Assembly (NCBI GenBank): GCA_947499565.1
Contig: CANMOV010000002.1
Span: 682,001 to 746,000 of the forward strand
DNA: 64,000 nucleotides
Source: an uncultured Croceitalea sp.
GTDB lineage: Bacteria; Bacteroidota; Bacteroidia; Flavobacteriales; Flavobacteriaceae
Direction of reading: 5' to 3'
Shown here: piece after piece, positions 25,073-34,901 of the stretch
Layout of the letters: each line of letters begins with the position of its first letter
Position numbering within the stretch: position 1 is the first letter of the stretch
Position numbers and translations under genes: made by a program
The notes under the pieces: generated by a model
The model's input: the letters and a program-made list of their open reading frames with translations, nothing else
What the model was told of the DNA's origin: nothing
Databases searched by the model: none

Positions 25073-25148
25073 TATTTTTTACTGAAGATGAACAATAAGA
25101 TAAATGGTTTCATTTGTAATAAAACTAAGCCAAAAGTTTATAAAATGA

Positions 25149-25175
25149 AAAACTCCGGTAATCAGCCGGAGTTTA
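25149..25175 (-). terminator. Rho-independent terminator of rpoD
   Basis: A 9-base perfect stem (25150-25158 with 25166-25174) and a 7-base loop. On the minus strand it is followed by a T-rich run, so it ends rpoD transcription, about 110 bases after the rpoD stop. Confidence 0.75.
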
Positions 25176-25285
25176 TTCATCAATCAAAAAACGAACAGTC
25201 ATGATAAACTGTTGTAGGTAACTAAATTACAATATTCTTGCCAAAAAAAAAATTTAAGCTTTATTTAACTGTAATTTCTTTGGAA

Positions 25286-26149
25286 TTATCCCAAATATGT
25301 CTTCAAAATCTTACTTCTAGAAGTATGTTTTAACCTTCTTATTGCTTTTTCTTTAATCTGACGAACTCTTTCTCTTGTTAAATCGAAAGTCTCACCAATT
25401 TCTTCTAAAGTCATTGAATGTTGACCAGCGAGTCCAAAATACAAACGAATAACATCTGCCTCACGAGGAGTTAGCGTTTCTAATGCACGTTCTATCTCAG
25501 TTCGTAGAGAATCGTGCAGCAACTCTTTATCCGGATTTGGAGATTCTCCACTGCGTAATACATCATAAAGGTTAGAATCTTCACCATCGATTAGAGGAGC
25601 ATCCATAGATACGTGACGCCCAGAATTCTTTAAAGATTGCTTTACATCTTCAACAGTCATGTCTAATTCCTTCGCAATCTCTTCAGGAGAAGGCATACGT
25701 TCGTGCGCTTGCTCTAAGAATGCAAAAGTCTTATTGATTTTATTAATAGAACCAATCTTGTTTAATGGTAAACGTACAATACGGGATTGCTCAGCTAGTG
25801 CTTGCAAAATAGATTGACGAATCCACCATACAGCATAAGAGATAAATTTAAAACCTCTAGTTTCATCAAAACGTTGTGCTGCTTTTATTAAACCTAAATT
25901 ACCTTCATTAATTAAATCTGGTAATGTTAATCCTTGGTTTTGGTATTGTTTTGCTACAGAAACCACGAACCTTAGGTTAGCTTTTGTTAGCTTTTCTAAA
26001 GCAATTTGGTCACCAGCTTTAATTCGTTGCGCCAATTCTACTTCTTCATCGGCGGTAATTAAATCTACCTTACCAATTTCTTGTAAATACTTGTCTAACG
26101 ATGCGGTTTCCCTATTGGTTACCTGTTTTGTAATTTTTAACTGTCTCAT
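25286..26149 (-). CDS. rpoD: Primary RNA polymerase sigma factor RpoD/SigA
   Basis: A 287-residue sigma-70 factor in the short form usual for Bacteroidota, without region 1.1. Region 1.2 is at [15 protein letters not shown], region 2 at [19 protein letters not shown], region 3 around residues 130-200 and region 4.2 at [19 protein letters not shown]. It directs RNA polymerase to housekeeping promoters, in this phylum of the TTTG / TAnnTTTG type, several of which are found in this window. It has a strong Shine-Dalgarno-like sequence upstream, rare here. It is downstream of pnp and separated from it by a palindrome. Confidence 0.97.
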   Translation of the reverse strand: MRQLKITKQVTNRETASLDKYLQEIGKVDLITADEEVELAQRIKAGDQIALEKLTKANLRFVVSVAKQYQNQGLTLPDLINEGNLGLIKAAQRFDETRGFKFISYAVWWIRQSILQALAEQSRIVRLPLNKIGSINKINKTFAFLEQAHERMPSPEEIAKELDMTVEDVKQSLKNSGRHVSMDAPLIDGEDSNLYDVLRSGESPNPDKELLHDSLRTEIERALETLTPREADVIRLYFGLAGQHSMTLEEIGETFDLTRERVRQIKEKAIRRLKHTSRSKILKTYLG

Positions 26150-26157
26150 CTAAATTT

Positions 26158-26164
26158 CTCCTTC
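26158..26164 (-). promoter_or_regulatory. Shine-Dalgarno sequence of rpoD
   Basis: On the minus strand gaaggag lies 8 bases before the rpoD ATG. Strong Shine-Dalgarno sites are uncommon in Bacteroidota, so this one stands out and supports the chosen start. Confidence 0.6.
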
Positions 26165-26263
26165 AAATTAAGTTCATAAGCTTGCGCTCATATAGTTATA
26201 CGTAAGAAAACGTAAAAAGTTACAATTTGGTAAAATTTAATTCAATTATTTTTTGTAACTAAG

Positions 26264-26295
26264 AAGCCCTCACCTGAAATTTCAGGTGAGGGCTT
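26264..26295 (-). terminator. Perfect 32-base palindrome after pnp
   Basis: A 16-base arm at 26264-26279 is the exact reverse complement of 26280-26295. It starts 24 bases after the pnp stop and lies upstream of rpoD. The RNA would form a long hairpin. No good T run follows on the minus strand, so it could act as a 3'-end stabiliser or an attenuator as well as a terminator. Confidence 0.6.
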
Positions 26296-26319
26296 ACACT
26301 ATTTTTGAAGAAAATAAAA

Positions 26320-28530
26320 CTAATCTCTTCTTGGTTTTCTATCACGATTATCTCTTCCACCTCTGCGGTCGCCGCGATCATTTCTTGGTGGACGTTCTAC
26401 ATAACCTTCTGGTTTTGGTAAAAGCGCCTTGCGAGAAACTTTTTCTTTACGAGTACGTTTGTCTATTCCAAAGTATTTTACATCAAATACATCTCCAATG
26501 TTTACAACATCAGTTACATTTTCTGTGCGTTCCCATGCTAATTCAGAAACGTGAAGTAATACTTCATTCCCTGGAGCATCCATATACTCTACAACAGCAC
26601 CAAAGTCTAGCATTTTCATAACTTTTACCTCATAAACACTACCAACTTCAGGCTTAAATAATATAGAATCTATCTTTGCCATTACAGCATCGATACCCTT
26701 ACTACCTACTCCCAAGATTTCAACAATACCTTCTTCGGTAACTGGATCTTCGTTTATAACGATAGTCGTTTCAGTCTCCTTTTGCATCTCTTGAATCACT
26801 TTTCCGCCAGGACCAATTAAGGCTCCAATAAATTCGTTAGGAATACGTCTCGATACCATTGTAGGAGCATGCTCTTTTACTTCTGCGTTAGGAGCTGAAA
26901 TAGTATCTGTCAATTTTTCTAAAATATGTAAACGACCATCACGAGCTTGTTTTAGTGCATTCACTAAAATCTCGTATGATAAACCTTTTACTTTAATATC
27001 CATTTGACAGGCTGTAATACCATCAGCAGTACCCGTAACTTTAAAATCCATATCTCCTAAATGATCTTCATCACCTAAAATATCGGATAAAACAGCATAT
27101 TTCCCAGAATCTGAGTCAGAAATTAATCCCATGGCAATACCGGAAACAGGTTTTTTTAACTGAACACCTGCATCCATTAATGCCATAGTACCAGAACATA
27201 CTGTTGCCATAGAAGAAGAACCATTAGATTCTAAAACTTCTGAAACTACACGAACTGTATATGGACAATCTTCCGGAACCATTCCTTTTAAAGCACGTTG
27301 TGCCAAATTACCATGACCAACTTCTCTACGAGATGTTCCACGGATAGGTCTTGCCTCACCTGTTGAAAAAGGAGGGAAGTTATAATGCAAATAGAAACGC
27401 TCTTCGCCTTCGTAAGATGGCATATCTATTTGGTTAGCTTCTCTAGAAGTTCCTAAAGTTACCGTCGCTAAAGCCTGAGTTTCACCTCTTGTAAAAATAG
27501 CAGATCCGTGCGTTGATGGTAAATAATCAACCTCGCACCATATTGGACGAATTTCATCAGTTTTACGACCATCTAAACGTAATCCTTCATTTAAAGTAAG
27601 GTCACGAACAGCAGCTTTTTCAGCTTTGTAGAAATATTTTGAAATTAATCCACCATATTCTTCTTGCTCTTCTTCAGAGAAAGTTGCTATAACTTCTTCT
27701 TTAATTTCGCTAAAAGCAGCACTTCTTTCGTGTTTTGCTGAACCAGCCTTGGCTACAGCATAAACTTTATCATAAGAAAGCGTATGTACTTTTTTAGCTA
27801 AATCTTCATCTTCTCTTTCTGGCTCATACTCACGAACTTCTTTCTTTCCAAAAGCTTCAGCTAGTTTAATTTGAGCAGCGCACTGCACTTTAATAGCTTC
27901 ATGTGCAAATTTGATAGCCTCAGTCATTTCTTCTTCAGAAATCTCATCCATTTCACCTTCAACCATCATTACAGAGTCTGCAGAAGCTCCAATCATCATA
28001 TCGATATCGGATTCTTCTAACTGTGTTCTAGTTGGATTTATGATGAACTCACCATTCACACGACCAACTCTGGCCTCAGAAATAGCACATTCAAAAGGGA
28101 AGTCAGACAATTGAATAGCAGCAGAAGCAGCTAAACCTGCCATTGCATCTGGCATTACGTCATCATCATGAGACATTAATTGAATCATTACCTGAGTTTC
28201 AGAATGATAATCTTTTGGGAATAGTGGACGCAGTACGCGGTCTACTAATCGCATAGTTAGTACCTCGCCATCGCTTGGTCTAGCTTCTCTTTTGAAAAAG
28301 CCACCTGGGTAACGCCCAGCGGCGGCAAATTTTTCACGATAATCTACAGTAAGCGGTAGAAAATCTACATCAGCCTGCTTGTAGTTAGATACAACTGTAC
28401 ATAGTAACATACATTTGCCAGATTGTACAACAACAGAACCGTGTGCCTGTTTTGCCAATTTTCCAGTTTCGATAGAAATTTCTCTACCGTCACCGAGGTC
28501 TATAACCTCTTTAAAAGTTTTTGGAATCAT
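26320..28530 (-). CDS. pnp: Polyribonucleotide nucleotidyltransferase (PNPase)
   Basis: A 736-residue enzyme with the full domain order: first RNase PH-like core (about 1-220), helical linker, second RNase PH-like core (about 310-540) with the catalytic region [22 protein letters not shown] domain with [17 protein letters not shown]1 domain with [20 protein letters not shown] and an Arg/Gly/Asp-rich tail of about 30 residues. It degrades RNA 3' to 5' using phosphate. It lies between rpsO and rpoD. The leader contains a GC-rich hairpin that may take part in autoregulation, known for pnp elsewhere. Confidence 0.97.
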   Translation of the reverse strand: MIPKTFKEVIDLGDGREISIETGKLAKQAHGSVVVQSGKCMLLCTVVSNYKQADVDFLPLTVDYREKFAAAGRYPGGFFKREARPSDGEVLTMRLVDRVLRPLFPKDYHSETQVMIQLMSHDDDVMPDAMAGLAASAAIQLSDFPFECAISEARVGRVNGEFIINPTRTQLEESDIDMMIGASADSVMMVEGEMDEISEEEMTEAIKFAHEAIKVQCAAQIKLAEAFGKKEVREYEPEREDEDLAKKVHTLSYDKVYAVAKAGSAKHERSAAFSEIKEEVIATFSEEEQEEYGGLISKYFYKAEKAAVRDLTLNEGLRLDGRKTDEIRPIWCEVDYLPSTHGSAIFTRGETQALATVTLGTSREANQIDMPSYEGEERFYLHYNFPPFSTGEARPIRGTSRREVGHGNLAQRALKGMVPEDCPYTVRVVSEVLESNGSSSMATVCSGTMALMDAGVQLKKPVSGIAMGLISDSDSGKYAVLSDILGDEDHLGDMDFKVTGTADGITACQMDIKVKGLSYEILVNALKQARDGRLHILEKLTDTISAPNAEVKEHAPTMVSRRIPNEFIGALIGPGGKVIQEMQKETETTIVINEDPVTEEGIVEILGVGSKGIDAVMAKIDSILFKPEVGSVYEVKVMKMLDFGAVVEYMDAPGNEVLLHVSELAWERTENVTDVVNIGDVFDVKYFGIDKRTRKEKVSRKALLPKPEGYVERPPRNDRGDRRGGRDNRDRKPRRD

Positions 28531-28581
28531 AAAATTGTGTTTGCCTTCTATAATTAAAAGGACTTGTTAAACATTTGGTCT

Positions 28582-28598
28582 ACCGTCATCCGGACGGT
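28582..28598 (-). promoter_or_regulatory. Hairpin in the pnp leader
   Basis: A 6-base stem accgtc/gacggt with a 5-base loop, unusually GC-rich for this DNA, 52 bases upstream of the pnp ATG. It is in the likely 5' leader and may be a processing or regulatory structure. This is inference. Confidence 0.4.
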
Positions 28599-28717
28599 CG
28601 GGTTGTGTTGTTGTGTTGACCAATGAAAAACTAAATGTAGCTTTTTGTGTTTGCCTTAAACTAGGTTTAAGGTCTTTATAAATATAGATACTAAAAACAA
28701 GTTTAGTATAAAAGTAA

Positions 28718-28737
28718 GGGGAAGCAAAAGCTTCCCC
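28718..28737 (-). terminator. Rho-independent terminator of rpsO
   Basis: An 8-base stem ggggaagc/gcttcccc with loop aaaa. On the minus strand it is followed by a T-rich stretch. It lies 11 bases after the rpsO stop. Confidence 0.75.
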
Positions 28738-28748
28738 CCATGAAATTA

Positions 28749-29018
28749 TTATTTTCTAATATTTAGCTCTTTAATAAGCTCACGATATTTTACAACATCT
28801 TTCTTTTTAAGATAATCTAGAAGACTACGTCTTTTACCTACCAATTTCACCAAAGAACGCTCTGTATTAAAATCTTTGTGATTCTTTTTTAAGTGCGTTG
28901 TTAAATGGTTAATACGATGCGTGAATAACGCAATTTGTCCTTCTGTAGAACCTGTGTTCCCTTCAGAACCGCCATGTTTCTTAAAGATTTTGGCTTTTAC
29001 TTCTTTTGTTAAATACAT
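28749..29018 (-). CDS. rpsO: 30S ribosomal protein S15
   Basis: An 89-residue protein of exact S15 length. Key parts are KKHGGSEGNTGSTEGQIALFT, HFK-like LTTHLKKNHKDFNTER and KLVGKRRSLLDYLKKKD, which bind 16S rRNA. It is upstream of pnp on the same strand, the conserved rpsO-pnp order seen in many bacteria, with a terminator between them. Confidence 0.97.
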   Translation of the reverse strand: MYLTKEVKAKIFKKHGGSEGNTGSTEGQIALFTHRINHLTTHLKKNHKDFNTERSLVKLVGKRRSLLDYLKKKDVVKYRELIKELNIRK

Positions 29019-29051
29019 TCCAATATTATTTTAAATGATTTTTATGTATAT

Positions 29052-29071
29052 GACTGTTTTTCCAATCAGTC
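29052..29071 (-). promoter_or_regulatory. Short hairpin at the start of the rpsO leader
   Basis: Arms gactg (29052-29056) and cagtc (29067-29071) flank a 10-base loop. It begins about where transcription from the rpsO -7 box should start, so it would be at the 5' end of the mRNA. S15 represses its own translation through leader structures in several bacteria; a role here is inference and the stem is short. Confidence 0.3.
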
Positions 29072-29073
29072 GG

Positions 29074-29081
29074 CAAAGATA
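29074..29081 (-). promoter_or_regulatory. -7 promoter box of rpsO
   Basis: Minus-strand TATCTTTG, a full match to TAnnTTTG, 55 bases before the rpsO ATG. The same sequence is found at menG and map. Confidence 0.55.
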
Positions 29082-29250
29082 ATTCTTTTTTTAGAAGAAA
29101 AAATTTTAAAGCAAAATTAAACCTTTTCTTTTTTTATGTGTCATAACTACAAACGTTAAAAATTTGTTAGCGTTTAGATATGCAAGATTATACTAGTTTG
29201 TCTTTGCTATATCAATTTAGCCCTATTTACAAACATTTAAATTTAAAAAG

Positions 29251-30123
29251 ATGAAAAAGAATTTTAAAAATAGTTGCTTATCAGCTATGATTTTGATAGC
29301 TGTTTTAAGTATTACCTCTTGCACCAATGATGAAGTTGCGATGGAAGATGAAATTATTGCAGAACAGATTATTACCGTGGCGGAATTAAAGTATAGCGAT
29401 GAATCTGAAATGATTTCTGACGAAGTATCTACAATAGCTGAGGATATTTATGCTTCTGATGAAATTTTAGCTACTTCTAAATTCGACTACCGTTCAGATT
29501 ATCTGCCTGATTGTGTAACTATCACTACGGTAATCACAGATACTACCAAAGAGAAAACTATTGACTTTGGTGAGGGCTGCGAATTACCTAATGGAAATGT
29601 ACTTAGTGGAATAATCAATTTAAGTTATGAAAAGGATATGGAAATGGCATCTAAGACTTTAGCGCTAGTTCTAGAAAACTTCACCTTTAACGGAGTTAGT
29701 GTTGAAGGTGGCGCGGATATTCTTAGAGTGCGCTCGAATGAAAGTGGTAATCCGCAAGGAACAGTAAGTGCATCATTTAATGCAACATGGCCAGAGGGTG
29801 AAACAGCTTCTTTTACAGGAACTAGAACTCGAGAGTGGATTGAAGGTTATGGTAGTGGTTTCTGGGGAGATAATGTGTTTTTGATTACTGGCAAAAGAAC
29901 ATTTGTTAATAAAGCTGGTAATACCTTCGAAAAAGAAGTGATTTCTCCTTTACGAAGAGAATGGTCTTGTCGGTTTATCGTTAGCGGCGTATTAGAGATT
30001 ACAAGAAATGATACTACAGCTAGTTTAGATTTTGGTGACGGTAGTTGTGATGCTAAAGGAATATTAACTTATCCTGATGGGACAAGTGAAGAAATTTTCT
30101 TGAGAAGATTTTTAAAAAATTAA
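29251..30123 (+). CDS. Exported lipoprotein of unknown function
   Basis: A 290-residue protein with a signal peptide and lipobox SITSC, so it should be a lipoprotein, followed by an acidic linker rich in Glu and Asp. The main part is beta-rich with DFGEGCELPNGNVLSGII and, near the end, SLDFGDGSCDAKG, a repeated DFG-[DE]-G-x-C pattern that may form a disulfide-linked two-module structure. No family is named with confidence. It stands alone between divergent and convergent neighbours, with a good terminator after it. Confidence 0.75.
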   Translation: MKKNFKNSCLSAMILIAVLSITSCTNDEVAMEDEIIAEQIITVAELKYSDESEMISDEVSTIAEDIYASDEILATSKFDYRSDYLPDCVTITTVITDTTKEKTIDFGEGCELPNGNVLSGIINLSYEKDMEMASKTLALVLENFTFNGVSVEGGADILRVRSNESGNPQGTVSASFNATWPEGETASFTGTRTREWIEGYGSGFWGDNVFLITGKRTFVNKAGNTFEKEVISPLRREWSCRFIVSGVLEITRNDTTASLDFGDGSCDAKGILTYPDGTSEEIFLRRFLKN

Positions 30124-30142
30124 AATAGTAATGTAAAAATTA

Positions 30143-30180
30143 CAAAAGGGTTGGCTTTTATGCCAACCCTTTTGTTTTCT
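30143..30180. terminator. Rho-independent terminator, probably bidirectional
   Basis: A 13-base perfect stem (30143-30155 with 30162-30174) with a 6-base loop and T runs on both sides. It ends the lipoprotein gene on the plus strand and may also stop transcripts from accD coming from the other side. Confidence 0.85.
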
Positions 30181-30259
30181 AATTTGTTATCTAATAATAG
30201 CCAATTAAGGTCTTAAACACCCTAGACTTGTCTAAGATTTAATAAAAGCCGAAAGTATT

Positions 30260-31120
30260 CTAGCTTCTAACGGGTTGATTGGTAATTAAATCTATATAGA
30301 GATTAACTTTGCTTTTTAAATCTCGGCGATGAGATATAAAATCTAGAAAACCATTTTCTTTTAAGAACTCTGATGTTTGAAAACCATCGGGTAAATCCTT
30401 GCCTGTTGTATCTTTCACAATTCTTGGCCCCGCAAAACCAATTAATGCTCCAGGCTCAGAAATATTAATATCACCTAACATTGCGTAAGAAGCCGTTGTA
30501 CCGCCAGTAGTTGGGTCTGTACATAATGAAATGTAAGGAATCTTCGCTTCTGCCAATTGCGCCAATTTTGCAGAAGTTTTTGCAAGCTGCATTAAGGATA
30601 AAGCGGCTTCCATCATACGTGCTCCACCAGATTTTGAAATCATTAAAAATGGAACTTTCTTCTTCTTTGAAACATCGATTGCGCGCGCAATTTTTTCACC
30701 TACAACGCTTCCCATGGAACCTCCGATAAAGCTAAAATCCATACAAGCGATAACAAGATCTTTCCCCATTGATTTTCCAATAGCAGATCGTACTGCATCA
30801 TTAAGTCCGGTTTTTGCTTTAGCGGCTTTTAAACGATCAGAATACTTTTTAGTATCCTCAAATTTTAAAGGGTCTTTTGAGTTTAACTTCTCATCAAGCT
30901 CTTGGAATTTGTTATCATCAAAAAGAATTTCAAAATACTCTTTACTGCCTATACGAACATGATAATCATCTTCAGGACTTACATAAAAATTTTTTGCTAG
31001 ATCTTCAGATTCAACAATTTTACCCGTAGGGGACTTATACCAGAGTCCTTTAGGAGTGTCTTTTTTCTCTTCTGTTGCAGTCTGTATTCCCTTTTCCTTT
31101 CTTTTAAACCAAGCTGTCAT
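30260..31120 (-). CDS. accD: Acetyl-CoA carboxylase carboxyltransferase beta subunit
   Basis: A 286-residue crotonase-fold protein. Motifs [36 protein letters not shown] and [19 protein letters not shown] are those of AccD. With AccA it transfers carboxyl from biotin to acetyl-CoA, making malonyl-CoA for fatty acids. The N-terminal zinc ribbon found in E. coli AccD is degenerate: the segment [20 protein letters not shown] has no cysteines, so no zinc is expected. It starts 16 bases after fbaA and is likely in its operon. Confidence 0.95.
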   Translation of the reverse strand: MTAWFKRKEKGIQTATEEKKDTPKGLWYKSPTGKIVESEDLAKNFYVSPEDDYHVRIGSKEYFEILFDDNKFQELDEKLNSKDPLKFEDTKKYSDRLKAAKAKTGLNDAVRSAIGKSMGKDLVIACMDFSFIGGSMGSVVGEKIARAIDVSKKKKVPFLMISKSGGARMMEAALSLMQLAKTSAKLAQLAEAKIPYISLCTDPTTGGTTASYAMLGDINISEPGALIGFAGPRIVKDTTGKDLPDGFQTSEFLKENGFLDFISHRRDLKSKVNLYIDLITNQPVRS

Positions 31121-31136
31121 AAAAGTAAATTTTTAA

Positions 31137-32204
31137 TTAAAGGGTATTAACGTTGTTCAAATCTTCAAAAGCTTTCTTCAATCTGGTTACGAATGTTTTT
31201 TCTCCTTCACGCAACCAAACCCTTGGGTCATAGTATTTTTTATTCGGTGAATCATCACCATCCGGATTACCAATTTGAGATTTTAAGTAGTCAGTTTTAG
31301 CTCCCATATAATCTCTAATACCGCTCATAAATGCATATTGCAAATCTGTATCAATATTCATTTTTATTACCCCATAGCTGATACCTTCACGAATCTCTTC
31401 AACTGTAGAACCTGATCCACCATGGAATACAAAATCGATATGATTGTGTTCAACGCCGTATTTTTCAGAGATGTACTCCTGAGAATTTTTTAAGATTTTT
31501 GGAGTTAGTTTAACATTACCCGGTTTATAAACACCGTGTACATTACCAAAAGCCGCGGCAATTGTAAATTGTGGACTTACTTTGCTTAACTCTTCGTAAG
31601 CATAAGCTACTTCTTCAGGTTGTGTATATAATTTAGAATCATCAACATCGGTATTGTCTACGCCATCTTCTTCACCACCAGTTATACCTAACTCAATCTC
31701 TAAAGTCATACCCATTTTGCTCATACGCTCAAGGTAATTTTTACAAATTTCAATATTTTCTTCAATAGGCTCCTCAGAAAGATCAATCATATGAGAACTG
31801 AACAAAGACTTTCCAGTTTCCGCATAATGCTTTTCACTTGCATCCAATAAACCATCTATCCAGGGCAATAATTTCTTTGCGCAATGATCCGTATGTAAGA
31901 TAACAGGTACTCCATATGCTTCAGCTAGGGTATGTACATGTTTTGCTCCGGCTACAGCCCCAGCAATAGCAGCTTTTTGGCCATCGTTTCCTAAGCCCTT
32001 ACCTGCATTAAATTGTGCACCTCCATTAGAAAATTGAATAATAACAGGGGCATTTAAATCTCTTGCAGTTTCTAAAACACCATTTATGGTATCTGAGCCT
32101 ATAACATTAACAGCTGGCAAAGCATAGTTGTTTGCCTTTGCATGATTAAAAATAGTTTGTACTTCTTTACCGGTTGCTACACCCGGCTTAATACTGTGAG
32201 ACAT
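31137..32204 (-). CDS. fbaA: Class II fructose-bisphosphate aldolase
   Basis: A 355-residue enzyme of FbaA type. It shows LPAVNVIGSDTINGVLE at the start, the zinc and catalytic region ILHTDHCAKKLLPW, LEIELGITGGEEDGVD and FHGGSGSTVEEI. It cleaves fructose 1,6-bisphosphate to dihydroxyacetone phosphate and glyceraldehyde 3-phosphate, and works in reverse in gluconeogenesis. It leads a two-gene set with accD. A -7 box lies 31 bases upstream. Confidence 0.96.
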   Translation of the reverse strand: MSHSIKPGVATGKEVQTIFNHAKANNYALPAVNVIGSDTINGVLETARDLNAPVIIQFSNGGAQFNAGKGLGNDGQKAAIAGAVAGAKHVHTLAEAYGVPVILHTDHCAKKLLPWIDGLLDASEKHYAETGKSLFSSHMIDLSEEPIEENIEICKNYLERMSKMGMTLEIELGITGGEEDGVDNTDVDDSKLYTQPEEVAYAYEELSKVSPQFTIAAAFGNVHGVYKPGNVKLTPKILKNSQEYISEKYGVEHNHIDFVFHGGSGSTVEEIREGISYGVIKMNIDTDLQYAFMSGIRDYMGAKTDYLKSQIGNPDGDDSPNKKYYDPRVWLREGEKTFVTRLKKAFEDLNNVNTL

Positions 32205-32235
32205 ATTTTGTTAGTTAGAGGTTTAAAACAAGAAA

Positions 32236-32243
32236 CAAAAGTA
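32236..32243 (-). promoter_or_regulatory. -7 promoter box of fbaA-accD
   Basis: Minus-strand TACTTTTG, a full match to TAnnTTTG, 31 bases upstream of the fbaA ATG and downstream of the tamL stop. No clear -33 element. Confidence 0.45.
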
Positions 32244-32258
32244 ATAAAATAATTAGGC

Positions 32259-34895
32259 TTAGAAAGGATAATTAATTCCTATGTTAAATACGGATTCATT
32301 AAGGTTAAAATCGGTAAACCACCTTTTAGAATCAATATTGGCAGGGTTATGTGTTTTAAAACCCAAATCAAATCTAAAAATGAAATAACTTAAATCATAT
32401 CTAAGGCCAAAACCCGTTCCTAATGCAATATCTGTAAGAGAGTCAAAACCATTAAAAGTAGCTTCTGGATCATCTACATTGTCAAAAACATTCCAAATAT
32501 TTCCAGCATCGGCAAAAAGAGCTCCTTTTATATCTCCTACAATTGGAAAGCGATATTCTAGGTTAAAGCCTAGTTTAAAGTTTGCTTCATTAAAATCGTT
32601 TACATTTTCTGTTCTTCCAGGACCTAAAGAATATACTTGCCAGGCTCGGTTATCATTTGCCCCTCCACCAAAATAACTTCTTACAAAAGGAATACTATTA
32701 GAATTGCCGTATGGAACAGCAAGGCCAAATAGACTTCTAAAAGCTATAACATTCTCCCTACCTAAATCCCAATGTTTTATATATTCTAAATCTGTTTTTA
32801 CATATTGCGAATACGGTATGCCATAAACTAGCTCTTGCCCTTCATCATTTGTATTAAAAGGGATAAAGCTGGCAAAAGCAGCTAAAAGATTTCCAGCACT
32901 TTCTAATTTTAAGCGATATTGGTAAAAACTGTTATCATTTGTATCGGCACGATTATTTTTTTGAAATGTGAAATTAGAAGAAAAAATAAGGTTGTTTTCT
33001 GTGATACGATTTCTACGTTCATCAATACTTCTTACTTGACGAACTATTTCGTCATTTGCATCTGTGGTTCCATTTAAGATTGCTTGTATAAAACCCTGTG
33101 TGCCATCAGGTGTGTTTGGATTACCATCAGGTAATCTTAATACGGGGTTTGGATTGTCATTTGAACTTGTAAAAAAAGATGCTAATTCTGGAAAATTTTC
33201 AGGGCCATCAGCAGGATTTTCTATAAAACCGTCGAAAGCATCAGCAATACCATCCAAGTTTGTGTAGGTATTATTGTATACCCTAAAGAAGTTCTCTGCA
33301 TTTGTATTTCTTACAAACTCAATATCTATTAATTCTAATGTGTTTTTTACAAAATCCGTAGGGGCCCAACTATAAGCTAAAGTAGTGTTTAATACTTGCC
33401 TATCTAAGCCTATATTTTGTTGAAAATTTGTACCAATAGATAATCTTGTACTTGGAACCATGTAATATGGTATCACTCTTTCCGTATTTATTGGAAACCA
33501 TATTCGTGGGAAAGTTAGGTTTATGTCTCCACCAATCTCAGAAGTAAACGTCTCTTCCGATAAAGATTGGTCACTTAGAATACCTATGGAGCCTCTAACA
33601 GAAAAGCTTAGTGTCTCGGCTCCTCCAAAAACATTTCTAGCAAAAACAGAACCACTTAGAGCAGTACCAACAACTTGAATATCTGATCTTGAAACATCAA
33701 AATCTAATCCCAAAGAATATTTAGATCTTGCAGCTAGGTAAATATTGGTAATTAAGCGAGATTGGATAGTATCTTGATTAAAATCAATATTTGGGTACTT
33801 AAAGGTGTTTAAGTTGGTTATTTGCCGTTGAGTTCGGATACGATCTAGGTCTCTGTAAATGCTATCTTTCTCAAAAAAAATAGCATCTGTTAACGCTTCT
33901 GGTTTGTATCGTAATTTGTTTTTAAAGAAGATGGTATAACCCTCATGATCTATTGATTGTAATGAATCCTTATCCTGGTTGAAAATATAATCTGCATAAA
34001 TATTTATTTTTTCAAAACGGTGTACTTTATACTCTTGCGAAGTTGTATTATCGTTTGTCGCAACAAAATTTTTAATGTTCATTTGAACATCCATTTTTTG
34101 ATCATCTTTTAACTTGGTGGTATCCCTTAAAATGTCATAGCTAATAGAGCTCTCTTGAAAATTGTAAACGCCAGAGTTTCTAAAAATTGAAGTTAAACGT
34201 TGTCGTTCTTTATTAAAATTAGTTAAGTCGAATTGTTCCTTCTGCTTTACAAAAGAATTTTCAGTATTTAAAAGATAAAGTGAGTCTAAGTCTGAAGCTA
34301 AAATATTTGTTGATAAAGTATCTACAAAATATGGTTTGCCTAGGGTAATGTTATAATCAATTTCGGCTCTTTTCTTCCGTTTCTTTGGAAGAATAGCGTA
34401 GGCGGCTGTATTGTTAAAATAGCCTTTGCTACCATAATAAGCTTGTAAGCGTTCTACAGATTTTCTCGTTTTTGAAGTATCTATTATTGTTGGAGGTTCC
34501 CCCACACGTTTTAAAAAGTTACTATAGCCTTTTACAACAAAAGACTGTCCCAAGCGATTAACTTGTTTTTTAGATAAAAATGAGTTTAATCGCTTTTCTC
34601 TTTTCTCATTTTTTTGCAGCCAATTTTGGTAAGAAGAATCAGGATTTTCTTTAGCCAGGTTGTATAGGTTTAACCGCAATGGATAACCTAAAATGCTAGT
34701 GTTAGGTTTTTGTGAGATTAGGTTTTTAACCTCATCTTTACTCACTTTTATACTATCTGTATAAATTGTATTCTTAGTAAGTAAAAATTCCTCGTCACTT
34801 ACTTTTTTAATTGTATTACAAGAAGATAAGATAAGCAGAAGCAAGAATACCCCTATTTTTGCTCTGAATTTACCAAGAACGTTTATTATCTTCAT
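32259..34895 (-). CDS. tamL: BamA/TamA-family outer membrane lipoprotein TamL
   Basis: I start this at the ATG at 34895, giving 878 residues; two earlier in-frame ATGs lie inside or upstream of the promoter. The N-terminus MKIINVLGKF is followed by a lipoprotein signal with lipobox LSSC and C26 as the lipidated residue. Then POTRA-like segments (for example AYYGSKGYFNN) and a C-terminal Omp85 barrel with RSYFGGGANDNRAWQ and FRFDLGFKTHNPA. This is the Bacteroidota TamL layout, a lipid-anchored TamA relative thought to help insert outer membrane proteins with TamB. It is divergent from the rRNA methyltransferase gene with 25 bases between starts. Confidence 0.9.
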   Translation of the reverse strand: MKIINVLGKFRAKIGVFLLLLILSSCNTIKKVSDEEFLLTKNTIYTDSIKVSKDEVKNLISQKPNTSILGYPLRLNLYNLAKENPDSSYQNWLQKNEKREKRLNSFLSKKQVNRLGQSFVVKGYSNFLKRVGEPPTIIDTSKTRKSVERLQAYYGSKGYFNNTAAYAILPKKRKKRAEIDYNITLGKPYFVDTLSTNILASDLDSLYLLNTENSFVKQKEQFDLTNFNKERQRLTSIFRNSGVYNFQESSISYDILRDTTKLKDDQKMDVQMNIKNFVATNDNTTSQEYKVHRFEKINIYADYIFNQDKDSLQSIDHEGYTIFFKNKLRYKPEALTDAIFFEKDSIYRDLDRIRTQRQITNLNTFKYPNIDFNQDTIQSRLITNIYLAARSKYSLGLDFDVSRSDIQVVGTALSGSVFARNVFGGAETLSFSVRGSIGILSDQSLSEETFTSEIGGDINLTFPRIWFPINTERVIPYYMVPSTRLSIGTNFQQNIGLDRQVLNTTLAYSWAPTDFVKNTLELIDIEFVRNTNAENFFRVYNNTYTNLDGIADAFDGFIENPADGPENFPELASFFTSSNDNPNPVLRLPDGNPNTPDGTQGFIQAILNGTTDANDEIVRQVRSIDERRNRITENNLIFSSNFTFQKNNRADTNDNSFYQYRLKLESAGNLLAAFASFIPFNTNDEGQELVYGIPYSQYVKTDLEYIKHWDLGRENVIAFRSLFGLAVPYGNSNSIPFVRSYFGGGANDNRAWQVYSLGPGRTENVNDFNEANFKLGFNLEYRFPIVGDIKGALFADAGNIWNVFDNVDDPEATFNGFDSLTDIALGTGFGLRYDLSYFIFRFDLGFKTHNPANIDSKRWFTDFNLNESVFNIGINYPF

Positions 34896-34901
34896 TGAGG
34901 T

